This document shows positions 53,042 to 64,000 of a stretch of DNA of 64,000 nt, one piece after another; the stretch's first letter is position 1; every line of letters begins with the position of its first letter. Source of the stretch: Pyrocephalus nanus (taxonomy: Eukaryota > Chordata > Aves > Passeriformes > Tyrannidae). The notes below the pieces were generated by a model. It made no database searches, was not told where the DNA came from, and saw only the letters and a program-made list of their open reading frames with translations. The stretch spans positions 75,367,843 to 75,431,842 of the forward strand of contig CM076260.1 in NCBI GenBank assembly GCA_038380795.1, read 5' to 3'. The translations under genes and the position numbers were made by a program.

Positions 53042-55101
53042 GTACACTGAACAGAAAATGTAAGACTGTTGCACATCTGCAGATTATTTATCCATGCAGG
53101 CCTAATCGGTGAAGGGATTAGCAAAACATGTTTTGCCTGCCAATCTCTAATCAAGACGACAGATTCACTGGCATGGTGGTGGCTTTGCTGTGCTCCAGGG
53201 AGATGATGCTCACTCTGCTGAAAATTAGGAGCAATTTAGCCAAATTCAATTTGCAGGTACAGACCTTGCAAGGTCAAAGTAAGAAGCATGGTCTACAAAT
53301 TAAAAACATCACCCACTAAGAGCAACAACAGATCCAAACCTGGTTTGAAGGAGAAGGCTCCAGTATGAGCACTGAGACAATGAAAAAATTCTGACAAATG
53401 TTAACAGTCTGGAAAGGAGAAATAACTGGCCTGTAGAAAGTATTCCCTTAGGATGTGTATTCCTCCCAGAAATTTTCTACTTTGCTGCATCTTTCCCAAA
53501 GATGTAATGGCAGATTCAATGGCTTACTAACCTTTCTGGCATAGGTTTGTTCTGCAGGGAGTATAAAGAGACCAAACCCCTGGCCTGAGTACACTATGCG
53601 TACTTTGTCTGGTTCTTGTCTACCTTTGCTTTTCATAGGTGGGATGTTTTTTTTTCAAAATAGGGACAAAAAGCCTTCCTTCCAGTATTGGCAGAATTTT
53701 ATACATTCTTTTCTTTTGCATGAGGTTCCAAGCAATGGAGAAAACATCCCATCTACCTAGCAATGGTTAAAGGCAAAGCAGCCAGGGGAAGATGAATAGT
53801 GTTAAATATATAATTGTGAACTTAATAGGGGAAAAACGGAGCTTTATTGTCATATTTTATTTGCATGTTTTATTTGACTGCAACACCTGCTTTCAATATG
53901 ATTAACTCTTACTTAGCATGCAGTTTTGGCACTGACAACTTCTGATATATTTCGCTGCGGATGCTTGGTTCCAATGACAGAGTTATTTTGCTAGTATTGT
54001 GCTGGAGACAGGCCTAATCAGGTAGAGCTAATTTGCCATTTGCTGGATTAATGAAGATACACACTAAAAAGAGTATGAGGAAGAACAAGACCTAGTACAC
54101 AAAAGATTTAAGAAAACAGCAAACAGCTTAGAGTTAAAACACAGAAAGATCGCTGTGCCTTAGACTTTTTGGTAATATCTTTCACCCCAGCACTACAGAT
54201 CCTGTAGTACCATAGCAGCTACATGCTGTTCCCAAGTGACACTACACATTGCCTTCAGGCCAAGTTGATAGGGCACCCTGTGACAAACAGAAGGGGACCA
54301 GAATCCCCATCCGGGAGAAAGGACTGGTGGTACATACAGCCCAGCCAGTGCTGGTCAGGACTGGCTAAGCCCTGCTTGGGGCTTCTCACTGCAGAGGGTT
54401 TGTGCCACAGCAACAGCAAGGTGGGTTCACTTGTGCTGTGTGGTGCCCACTGCTTTATCTTATACCTACAAGCAAGTTTCCATCTGCTGCCTTTGCTGTC
54501 TTCCCATGGACAGGTTTCCCTGAAAGACAGGCAACTGCTTCTGCTTCCAGATGCCACCCATCCCAGTTGGCATCCTGAGGAAGAGAAGTGCGCCCAGGCC
54601 AAGTTTCTGCCCCTCTGTCTCATCTTCACCATCCCATTCAGCCCAACACACAGCAAGGATGTTTGCTGCGGCAGCCACCTCAACAACACCTCACGGCAGC
54701 CACATCCACTGTGGAACATCTCACTGGAAACGCTTCTCAAGGGCCACATCTAACCAGGCTGCAGTGCTCTCAGTTTCCATGTAGACCTCCTCCCCACAGT
54801 GTAATCCCGCTGTTTATTTCAGTCATGAGCCTTCAGATTGTCTGTGAACATGGATATGAACACTTCTGGGTGGAAGCAAACTTTTCTGTATTGTTGCTGC
54901 AGCAATTACGCCAGTACATTTCCCTTCCAGTATCCTTCCTTTGACATTTCCATTTCAGTCTCACACAGAGCTTGGCTGTTGCCTTGGTTTTTGCCTTTCT
55001 TTTTTTTTTTAAACCAATTGCTGTGTTTACAATGGAATGCTAGCCCATGATGGCAGAATCAAGAAAAATAATGCAGGAAGATCTATCTCAAAAATACGGC
55101 A

Positions 55102-55854
55102 TTACACCCTGCCATGCCACAGCTTCTTGCTATCTGCTGCCACCTTATCTGAACAACAGCCCAGCCATTGTAAGAATTTACTCCTCACACAGAAGATTGC
55201 ATAGAGTATCTGAGCTTTGCAACACCTTTTCCCTATAGCTTCTCTGGCTGTTATTAACACCCATAGTTCCACTGCTCTGTGGGCAAAGCATGGTGATCCC
55301 AGCAAACAAAGCTGTACTGGCAAGAGGGCAGCAGGTTGAGATGGTAAGTGAGAGCAGCAGGTACAGTATTTCTGGTAATAGGGACAGAAGTAGGTTTGGT
55401 CAGTCTTCAATGACAATTTCTCCTTTAACACAGTGAGGGAGATTTCTTGTTCCAGACATGCACTGGATGTGCCTATGTCTATGCTGGGCCCAGAAGCTGG
55501 TGGACAGCAGGAACAGCTGTGTTCAAACGTTCTGTCAAAATATTCAAGCTGATAGTTGGTTTTTCTGGAGTCATCGCTGACTGTTTTGAGCTTACAGTGT
55601 AGGTTAAATCGCAGTCCTGCCTTGCTTCCCATAACTATTTATCTGCTGTTACTCATGGACAACTCTTCATTAAATGCTTCCTGGTACAGCTTCACAAGCT
55701 GTGCTATGGCACCAAGGAAAATCAGTTTTTCCTTGTTTTCCCAGTCAGCAGTATCAAACCTGGGGAGACAATTATTTGTGAGAGTTTTATTGTATGGCAC
55801 ATAGTCATTCTGGTGCACGAAATATACCTCATTTTCCCTGATGTTTCTCAGACT
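55102..55854 (-). pseudogene. Coding-like minus-strand frame with one internal stop, unidentified
   Basis: On the minus strand a frame opens after a TGA (55857-55855) and runs 71 codons to a TAA at 55641-55639. It then continues in the same register for two codons, an ATG at 55632-55630 and a further 176 codons to about 55102. The first part is convincingly protein-like, for example DTADWENKEKLIFLGAIAQL and VKLYQEAFNEEL. A good acceptor-like TTGTCTCCCCAG sits within it, just before the codons for FDTADWEN, so an exon from about 55764 to the TAA is also possible. After the second ATG the first 90 codons look plausible (NLHCKLKTVSDDSRKTNYQL), the rest less so. I recognise no family. It could be a terminal exon of an antisense gene, a decayed gene with one stop, or chance. 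Confidence 0.3.
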
Positions 55855-57170
55855 TCACTGAAGATGCCAGGTCTGAGAAAGCCATCTGCAGCAGTGTACC
55901 CATTCTGAACAATGGGGCTCTCTGTGGATGTGGGTGCATGTCTCGCAGCACTCCCCACAGCCTTAGGTATCCTTGGGGAAAAGCCTCCTTACAACTCTAT
56001 GCTGGATAGGGAAACCTCTAGCATAAGGAGGTCTTCTTTGGAAGCTAGAGCCAGCCTACAAGAAGCAATTCATGCCTGGTGAAACCAGCCAAAACAGGTA
56101 AAAGGAAGCTTTATTATGTAGGTCAGTGAAAGAAGACCCCCAAAGTGCGGAATGCAGCTCAGGGTCCTGATCTGTACCAGTGCAAGGCTGTCCTTTGAGG
56201 CATCAGGGCACTACACTGGGTGCTTCAGGGATGAGGGCTGTGATGTCATGCGGATCCAGTGGTATCTATTAAACAAGAATCAGGCCCACAATACAGTGAA
56301 ATCACGTGTTTCTACTGTATATGAAATATGATAACCAATTCTATATGTGGGAAACAGATTTTTGGCAGGAGGAGCTTTTTTTCCACTGAATGAATCCCAA
56401 CATAAATTCCAGTTTTGTCCATTCATTTGACTATGGCCTTTCTGTCACTCTCATACTAACCTTTGCTTAACGTCATGTAATTTAAACTGTGCCTCTGTTT
56501 TTTGTTTTCAGAGCATTAGGCTGGCTGCCTATGACACCTTGGCAGTCAAACCTGCCCTGGTGTCTTAGGAAGCAGGTTTAAGCCTCTAATGAAGTTCAGG
56601 ACTGGCTTTTTCAATGTGTCTCTGCTTCCCTGTGCACTTCCTGTGTGCCCTGTGGCAAGTGGCTAATACAGGCAGGCCTGTGCAGGACTGAAGGCCAGAC
56701 TTGAAGTGGGTAGAGTGTTTGTGGAAGGGGAGAGTGGATCCAGGCCACGTGCTGAGCACATGGTCTGTCAGGGCTGTGCGCATCCCTGAACAGTCCTGCA
56801 TGGCTCCAGCAGGTGGGAGGTTGGGCTGTGGTTTGTGGAGTCGAAGGACATCTCTTTTACTGATACAGAGAGACAGTCGACAGGTTTGTCAGGGAATAGG
56901 CTGCTGCCAGCAGGCAATTTCATGGAGGACAAGGGACAGTAATGTGCTGGCTGTGAAACTGACACAATGCAGAACCAGCAGCTCAAATGAAAGTGTCCAT
57001 GTACAGCAGCCAAAGTACAGGGTCATCATGTCCAGAGATGGGCAAGTCCTGCATAGCTATAATTCAATACAGGGGAGTGGCAGGCAGTAAAACCCAATAA
57101 ACACAAAATAAGTGTTTCCTCTACCCTGCATTCTTGTACCTGCTGCAGCAGAGGGGCTGTAGGCAGATGT

Positions 57171-57194
57171 AGAGTTAGGGATAGAGTTAGGGAT
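57171..57194 (+). repeat. Tandem pair of a 12-mer containing TTAGGG
   Basis: AGAGTTAGGGAT occurs twice head to tail, followed by GGG. It contains the telomeric hexamer once per unit but is too short to be an interstitial telomere. Confidence 0.8.
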
Positions 57195-58486
57195 GGGAAG
57201 ATCTGATGAGACTCAGATCATGAATGGGTTTCTTTAGGTAATCAGCTGGTACAGCCCTGTCCTCTGAGAAAGCGGATCAAAATCATGCTTTCATTAGAGT
57301 CCAGATAATGAGCTTTACATGCCCAGTCTCAGGGAACAAACAGCTTGAAATTGAAGGCAGCAGTGAAAACCTATTCATCCTTTGTTGTCAGAGGGAAATT
57401 TAATTTTGCTCAAATTTTGTCAAAGCACTCCAGTAAAGTACTTCAGGGCCTCAGGGGTTTTGCAGGTTTGAAAGCAAGCAGTGGCAGCACAGGCCAGGGC
57501 ACACCTCGGTAGGCTGCTGGCCACAGCCCAGCCCTGCAGGCTGGTGCTTTCCTTCTTTATGTTACTAAATTTCCATGACACCAGCAGCTCCTAGCTCTGT
57601 GCTGAGCAGGGGCAGGCTGCGTGCAGGTTTCCCCCTGCAGCAGCTCAGCCCCAGCAACCCAGCCCAGCCCTGCCAGCAGGGCCAGGCTGCACCCCATCCC
57701 CTCCTGTCTCCTGTTGCTCACAAGTGCCTTCAGGACACAAACAAACTGCTGGTGCTTCTGTTCCCTGTGCCAGGGCTGAACTTGCTCAGGCTGCCTTGCA
57801 CTCGGGGGTTCACAGCATCCCCAGCCTGGACTGCACACGTGAGCTCCTAGCTCCCCATTGATGCTTCAGTTGATCCAGAGTGTCCCCAGGTGCCACTGTG
57901 CCATGTCCCCACCCCAGTGGGAGCAGGCAGCTGCCTGCCTGCCGCCACCTCCTGCACGATGCTGCTGGGGATTTGATCAAGGTCCCACCCCTTGAGTGGA
58001 AAAACCCCAAACCGGGCTCCCGCAAGGCTTCTTCCAAGCCCCACATAGCAGATCAGATGGGCACCAGCTTCCCATGGCTGCAGTAGGAGTGGGGAGCTAT
58101 GGGCTTTGCTGCCAGCCTGGGCTCCTCAGCATCCTGGTGCCCACAGGGGTGAAGGGAGGAGGATGACTCCATGCTGCTGCTTCAAGATGTTCACTGTGAA
58201 GGGACTGATGATGAGAGTGAGATTTCATCTCCTGCCATCACCTCTCCCCTTGCTCTTCCTTTGCTGTCCCTCCCGTGTTTGCAATCCCCCCCCACCCCGT
58301 TTGTACTCTGTACAGATGCTGGCTGCTGCAGCAGAAGCTGAAACTTATTTTTCTTCTCCTCTATAAGGTGTATGTCCTTCTTTCCCCAGAGGAAAAGAAG
58401 AGAAGCAAAAAGCAAAAAAAGCCGTATATTTGCTGCGGACTGTGACTGGCTTATGTAATAACACTGCCTTTCTCTCCTTGTTTTAG

Positions 58487-58706
58487 GGAGTGCTGTCGAT
58501 TTTTTGGAGACAATGGCTTGACTTTGAAGGTGTTTTTTACCAAGGCAGCACCCTTTGGTGTTCTTTGGACACTCACAAACTACCTTTACTTACATGCAAT
58601 AAAGAAAATAAACACTACGGATGTCTCCGTGTTGTTCTGCTGCAACAAAGCTTTTGTGTTCTTGCTTTCATGGATCGTTCTGAGGGACAGGTTCATGGGA
58701 GTGAGG
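58487..58706 (+). CDS. SLC35F3: SLC35F3 exon 3 (end of residue 134 to residue 207)
   Basis: The exon starts with the G that completes Arg134, encodes 73 whole codons and ends ...GTGAGG before GTAAGT, a consensus donor, in phase 0. It provides residues 135-207: a hydrophilic loop ECCRFFGDNGLTLK, predicted helix 3 at about 147-169 (AAPFGVLWTLTNYLYLHA), the loop IKKINTTDVS, and predicted helix 4 at about 178-199 (VLFCCNKAFVFLLSWIVL), closing with RDRFMGVR. The stretch KINTTDVSVLFCCNKAFVFL is a hallmark of the SLC35F family within the drug/metabolite transporter superfamily. The gene continues beyond the window: at 207 codons this is about half of a family member of roughly 420 residues. Confidence 0.96.
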
Positions 58707-60034
58707 GTAAGTGACTCCTTATCTCTGTCTCCCTTCTTCATCCTCACCCTCTGTCTTCCCTTTACCCCTTGCCTCCTGCCAGCTGAGTCAAGCAGCACTC
58801 GTGCAGACCGCTGAGTGGGCACAGAAATCCTTGTGGAGCAGGATACATCCTTCCCTGCAGCCTGCCCAGGTGCCTGTGAGCTCTTGGAAGCCCTGGCTCC
58901 CCCAGTCTAGTGCCTTTGTACATTTTCCTTCAGGAAAGAGGTAACTTGCTCCAGAACGTGTCACAAAGGATATGTGCTATCTCCATGTTGCTGTGGATGT
59001 GTGTCAGCCTTTGCCAACCCCTTCTGAGGGACTATTTCCAGGCTGTGGCACCAGACTTAGTTGTTTCTAACTGCATATTCCTGCAAACATTGGCTGCACA
59101 CAATGAATTTCTGGTCCCAACCTCTGAATTTAACGGGGCTCTCACCTTTCTACGCGTGACAGAAGGCTTGCGGTACAGTTATGTTTTGCATCCGTGACAA
59201 TCAGCAGCAGCTGTGGACAGGAGAGAGCTGTGCTGTCCTTGGCCACCTGTGGCCAAAACATGAGCCTATGTCAGTGATGGAGAATCCTTGTTGAACCAAC
59301 TCATAGGGACTTGTATCTGGCCAGCTCTCCTGGTGGCACCCCAAATGTTTGCTTACACCTTTAGTCCTGCACCCCATGCAAATGCCTACTCCGCAGCAGC
59401 AACAGAGCCACATGCAGAGGATTTTTCAGAAAACCCCTCATCTCCTTGCAAACCCTGCTGCCCTGTAGGCATCCCTCAGCATGTGGAAGCAGAGGGTGGG
59501 GGTGGGTAAGCCACCCGGAGCCAAGTAGCTACTACCAGGGCCAGGAGTAACTGGAAGGAAAAGGCACCAGTGGGTCCCTCCTGTCTTGTTGTACCAATTA
59601 ATATTAATTAGTAATCAATATTAACTGCAATAACTGTAATAATATCATTTCCTGCCCATCACTTGGGGACCCTGCTCACCCACCTGGGCAATGCTGCTAT
59701 TGCTCAGAAGAGGTTGTTAGCCCTCACTGCGTGGAGCAGCTGAGAGTTAACTTTTTGGGAAGTGTTCCCTCACTGGCAGGAGAACTTGGCAGGAGAGCTT
59801 GGCCAGCCTTTCGGTGGTGGCAGCCAAAAGGCTGCTCAGGGGATGGTTGCAAAATGTACCTGCCAAAAGCCCGACCTGGCCAGCTGGTGTCTGCCCACCC
59901 CTGCTACCCAGGTAGCCCTATGCTGAAAACAAAATCACTCTGGTTTTTGAGTGCAAGGGTATCCTGAAATGATCGTGGAGGCAGGGAAGTACCACTGTTA
60001 CCATAGGTGGATGTTCTGACCATTTTGATAAATC

Positions 60035-60048
60035 AAAAAAAAAAAAAA
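60035..60048. repeat. A homopolymer
   Basis: Fourteen consecutive A in intron 3. Confidence 0.85.
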
Positions 60049-62514
60049 GGTATTTTTGTGGTCTTCATCTCTCTTGTGGCACTGTCAGCTGTAGCACTGC
60101 TAGCACACTAGGGGTGGAAATGTATGAAGGGATGACCATTGCTGTCCTGCACCTGCAGCTCACTCCTCGTTCTGAATGTGTCATCTGTCACCATGGATAT
60201 GGCTGTGGTGTGGAGGGACAGAAGCCAACCTGTGTGTAGGGATACCCACATGGGCATGCCCATGCTGGAGCTGAGATGGTTCTCGTGCTTTCCTGGGTGC
60301 ATGGCTATGATTGAAGAGCCAAGATGGTCAGGGACTCTCCATCAGCTTCCCTCGCATGCTGCCTTTTGCCATGGTAGGTGACATGCACTGGGGGATGAAT
60401 CCTGCTCTGGATGCCTCCCGTCTTAAAGGGGCAGGCGTGGAAGGAGCAGGGAAGCAAACCTAAATGGTCCTCCCAGCCATGTCCAAATGTCCTTCATTTC
60501 CTATCAGCACTGCTTTGGGAAAGTAGCAGTGGAACAGAGAACCAGAACAGGGGTTAAGACAGTGGGAGTCTGTGTGATGCTCCTGCCACGTGTTCCAGCT
60601 CCTCACTGTGGCACCTGGCACTGATGAGGGGTGGCAGGGCAGCTTCCTGAGAACCCACCTTTGTACCCAAGAACGAATACAGCTGTTTCCCTCCCAGGTG
60701 ATGGGCCCACAAGGGACCTGGGTGCAGGGGGAAAAGGTTCACAGGCAGACCTGGGTATTCATTCTTAAACAGTTGTGGCATCCTGACCTGTGGCACTATG
60801 AGAATGAGGAGGCACTTGTCCCTGGGGGCTGGAAGGGCACACGGCAACACAGTCCTGCCACCCAGCTTCGTGTGGCACAGAGAGAGTGCCAGGGCACTCC
60901 TGTCTGCAGAGGGACATAGCATGGAGTCTTGGGAGAGAATAATTTTCTTCCCTCTTTCCTCTCTTTTCTGTACAGCCCATGTGATAAGCAGTGAGCATGG
61001 CACTGCTGGGGGATAGCCTTGGGATGAGCCCCAACACACGACCTTCTTCCCGGGGCTGTCAACCAGGAGGAGGGACAGTTGCTCGGGCTTCGCTGGGAGT
61101 GACCTAGGGACTGCAGGCTAGCACACAGCCCAGCCCCAAAGCTTGTGGTCCCTCAGGGCCCCACTCTGTCAAAGGTGCTGACCCTTTTGGAGGCACTATT
61201 TGAGAGGGTATTTGGTAGACAAGGGCTGCAAGGGTGACAGTGCCTTGCCCTCCTATGAGTCCCTTTCCCACACTCCTGCTCCATCCCCACACCAGCACAG
61301 CAGGGCGGATATTGCCACAGCAAAGCCCTGACCACATATTTGGATGTCCCTGTTCATGCCTGCTGAAGGAGAGGCCAGGTGAGAAAGGCAGCAGCTCAGC
61401 GGGATTTAAGCAAGCATAAGTATTCTACTTGGCCTTTAGAAGTGCAACTACTAGCTCTTTCGGCACTTAAATCACAATTTGACTTGAATTTAAATGTAAG
61501 AGCAAGTTACAAGTTCCCATCCTTGCCATTTGGTCATTTGCAAGGGCCTACATCTCCTGTAATGAGATTGCAATTTTCCCCCTTTCCCTTCACTGTGCCC
61601 AGAGCAAGGACCAACTGGGCTGTGAGCTATCAGAAAAGACACACACGTAATGAAGTTGTGAGTGCCTGAAGCTTTGCCTCTGCAAGCCCTGCAGTGCTAA
61701 GACATCTGCAAGGAACTGCAAGCACTGTGGTGTGCAAGCAGCCTGTCACTGCTACTAACAATGTGCTTGATAGACAGGCTGAAAGGATTCAGGAGAAGGT
61801 GTTTGTGACACCTGGCATGTCAACAAGGGACTGAGAGGTGAGGCCAAGACTCATCTGACATTTGTGACGTGCTTGATGAAAGAGGCAAGGACCTCTGCCC
61901 CAACAAAACTGCATTTATTTGCTTTGACTTCGGTGTTTCCCTCCACGCTACAGTGAATAAAACAGCTCAGGATCCAAGAGAGCCATTGCTTACAAGTGCC
62001 TCCTGTGTACATAACACATATAGACAAGCACATCTGCCTGTGGGATTTGGAAAAAAATGTACTGTCAAATCCCAAATTGTAGTCTTCCTTTTCAACCAGG
62101 CAGAGACACAGCCTTCTGGAAGGTGCTCTGAAGTTGATCATCCCTTGATTTTAAAAGCAAAACTGGATACCTTTTATGCTGCCGTTCATTAATGTGTCCT
62201 TCAAGTTTCCACCACAGAGGCACTACAGCCACCCTCTGGCGGGCTGAGGAAGGCTCCCTTCGCGGATGCACCTGGAGGTACCAGCTGGATGCCACAGCCT
62301 GGCATTCGGTTGTGGTTCCCCCCTGACTCTCTAGTGAAGGCTGGACAAGCCTCATGCAGCTCAGACACGAGACAGCCACACCTGAAGCAGATGCTACAGG
62401 AAATGCTGCATCTTCCACTCTTTGTCACCTGGCCTGTAGCATGGGTGATGTTGAAGGGAGGTACAGAGTTGCCATCTTTCAGATAAGCCTGAGCCATGTA
62501 TCTTGCAGCTCTAC

Positions 62515-62790
62515 AAAGAGCCATACTAAGTTAGACCAAAGGTGCCTCTGCCCCAGAAGCCTTTCTCCAGCAGCTGCATGTTGTGGACACCTGGAAAAAT
62601 CTATATAAATAGGAAAAGCCTATAATGATATTTCCTTATGAGACTTTCCAGCCTCCAGCAATTTGAGGCTCAAGGACTTCCTGAGATGGAAGCAATGTTT
62701 CTGTAGCTAATAGTCACTGATGTATTTTTTTTCTTCCGTGATTTTATCCTTGTAAATTTTTCACATCCACATTGTGCAACAGCAAAGCTT
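62515..62790 (-). mobile_element. Ancient CR1-type relic, antisense
   Basis: In order, the + strand shows AGAGCCATACTAAGTTAGAC followed by CAAAGGTGCCTCTGCCC, then CAGCCTCCAGCAATTTGAGG, then GTAGCTAATAGTCACTGATG. This is the layout of an old sauropsid CR1-type repeat read in antisense (the modules resembling a 'gaccaaaggtccatctagccc' head and a 'gctaatagccattgatgg' middle). Divergence is high and no coding frame is left. Confidence 0.6.
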
Positions 62791-64000
62791 TCCTTCACTA
62801 AATTCTGTGTTGGGTGAACACAAATCTATTTTTCTGCACCTTTTTCTGCACCTGCCTCATGTTAGTCTCATTCAAGAACCTTTTTTTTTTGTGTCTCTGA
62901 ATCCACACAGAGTGTCTGAATCTTTACTTGACAAGCACCGGCACACTGGTGAGAGAACTGCTGAGCTCTTTCAGATCTGCCTATCTGAAACAGCCCCACT
63001 GCTGCAGAGCCATGCATTGGCAGGGTTTCTCTCCCTGCCTTAAAAAGAAGCCTGTCCAGGACCATAGAGCCCAGTTACACCACTGGTTTAGAAATGATGC
63101 CACACAGCTGTGCATGGAGAGACCTGATGCCCACAGGATTGCAAGCCAAGATGCTGTATCTGAACCTCTCCAAATCTGCAGCGTGCATACCCAGCCCGTG
63201 CAGCCTATACTGGGTTCCTGATCAGGTCATAAATCAGATTCTTCAGAACTTGTTGTCCCTCAACTGGAGTGTGCAAGGGGCTGAGCAGTTGGGGGAAACC
63301 CTGTCCCTCCATAGCCGGCCGAAGCTGTGCTTGTGCAGCATCTTGAACAGCAGTACAGCAATTTCTAGACTCAAGTCTCTTCTTGTTGAGAGGCTGTTAG
63401 CAGCTGTATTTTCCAGACAGTGTCAGCTTCCACTGATTTGGACTTTTTTCTACCCTTATGCCACCCTGCCATTCTGCAGCAACACCTGTGGAGAAATTGA
63501 TAAGGTTTTGTTTGCATTTATCTGTAAGGAGAAATGGAAGATGTTGATGTCAGTGTGCGGGAGGGATCTGCTGGATGATCATCTGCTTTATAGGTGCCAC
63601 CTGGCACCAGCCCCAGCTGAACCCACACATCCAAACAGCTGCAGCCTGTGAATGAGGCTTAAAACACTGGTATGGCCCTGGGAGAGGGGACAGTTAGCTG
63701 GCACTTAACCCAGCTGTGAGTCAAAATAAACTAATATACAAGTCATCTTAGAAGCATCTCCGTGAATGTGCAGCCGAAAGGCATGTGGTCTAAGCAGGGT
63801 GCCCCTCACACCACTGCAGAGCCAGGAAACATGAGCATGCAGAAAGCTCTTTTTACCCCAGAATTACCACCCAGGGAGGCTAAAGGCATGTGGCAGGACA
63901 GTCCCAGAAAAGCCAGGGGTCTCTTCCTGACCCTGTTAAATCAAGGCAGCCTGTCCTCTACCTTCATGGATGTTTCCTCCATTTGGGAGACCCTCTTCAG

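Larger units (their letters stand above)
25266..58486 (+). other. SLC35F3: SLC35F3 intron 2 (33.2 kb)
   Basis: The donor is GTATGG at 25266 and the acceptor is CTCCTTGTTTTAG ending at 58486, with a branch-point-like GTAATAAC about 30 bases upstream. Contents: a CAGCT short repeat (25939-25966), two antisense CR1 fragments (34622-34745, 35128-35355), one sense CR1 (41618-42083), a TG/TA repeat (47911-47944), a long T-rich tract (48885-48980) and a coding-like minus-strand frame (55102-55854). The last 15 kb are noticeably richer in GC than the first half. I recognise no other gene, sense or antisense, although an intron this large could host one. Confidence 0.85.
58707..64000 (+). other. SLC35F3: SLC35F3 intron 3, 5' part
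   Basis: The intron begins with GTAAGT and no acceptor followed by the next SLC35F3 coding segment (expected to resume with a hydrophobic helix after RFMGVR) was found before the window ends. The sequence is moderately GC-rich, giving many overlapping chance frames on both strands (for example 60554-61039 and 63094-63651). It contains an A homopolymer at 60035-60048, a T run at 62881-62890 and an old antisense CR1 relic near 62515-62790. Confidence 0.8.

Noticed and set aside
54223..54753. Open frames of 176 codons (+) and 164 codons (-) over the same bases
   Set aside because: Both strands are open at once, neither shows domain-like composition, and no splice context fits; best explained by local composition.
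57171..57194. Telomere-like TTAGGG motifs
   Set aside because: Only two hexamers inside a 12-mer tandem pair; not an interstitial telomere array.
57557..58366. Overlapping GC-rich open frames just before exon 3, considered as extra SLC35F3 exons or a second CpG island
   Set aside because: The sequence is GC-rich but poor in CpG, and no frame joins the exon 2 donor (phase 2) to the exon 3 acceptor with SLC35F3-like residues.
60554..61039. 161-codon minus-strand frame in intron 3
   Set aside because: Several overlapping frames are open in both directions at once and none shows a recognisable motif.
63094..63651. 185-codon + frame near the window end, tested as the next SLC35F3 exon
   Set aside because: It lacks the hydrophobic helix expected after residue 207, and its length and composition do not fit a family exon.

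Overview
This is vertebrate nuclear DNA, most likely from a bird. One gene spans several kilobase-sized introns with canonical GT-AG junctions. It starts in a CpG island. The recognisable mobile elements are CR1-type LINE fragments, one of them ending in the ATGATTCT-like tandem octamers typical of CR1 3' ends. I saw no L1, Alu-type SINE or bacterial-style gene packing. The species cannot be named from what is here.

The only gene I can identify is the 5' half of SLC35F3 (solute carrier family 35 member F3, a drug/metabolite-transporter-superfamily membrane protein reported as a candidate thiamine transporter), on the + strand. Three coding exons were located: exon 1 (10100-10175), exon 2 (24941-25265) and exon 3 (58487-58706). 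Their phases join perfectly (1, 0 remaining), giving 621 nt, or 207 codons. That covers the cytosolic N-terminus and about four predicted membrane segments. Exon 3 ends on a codon boundary with a consensus donor, so the remaining exons lie to the right of the window.

Layout: 1-9.37 kb is AT-rich upstream sequence with no recognised gene. 9.26-9.57 kb holds two overlapping coding-like frames that I cannot identify. 9.6-10.45 kb is the CpG island with promoter, 5' UTR and exon 1. It carries GC boxes, a potential G-quadruplex, a CRE-like site and a start-stop minimal uORF (ATG-TAG). 10.2-24.9 kb is intron 1, with a GGGA microsatellite, a purine-rich stretch and an antisense CR1-like relic. 25.3-58.5 kb is intron 2 (33.2 kb), with several CR1 pieces, a 96-bp T-rich tract and an unexplained minus-strand coding-like frame near 55.1-55.85 kb. 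58.7-64 kb is the start of intron 3, with an old antisense CR1 relic.

A direct repeat of about 195 bp, roughly 90% identical by eye, lies at 8.4 and 12.8 kb and so flanks the promoter. Most of the remaining open frames look like chance frames. I found no tRNA, rRNA, CRISPR or multi-gene system. The points most worth checking are the minus-strand frame at 55 kb, the flanking repeat pair, the uORF and the unidentified frames just upstream of the CpG island.
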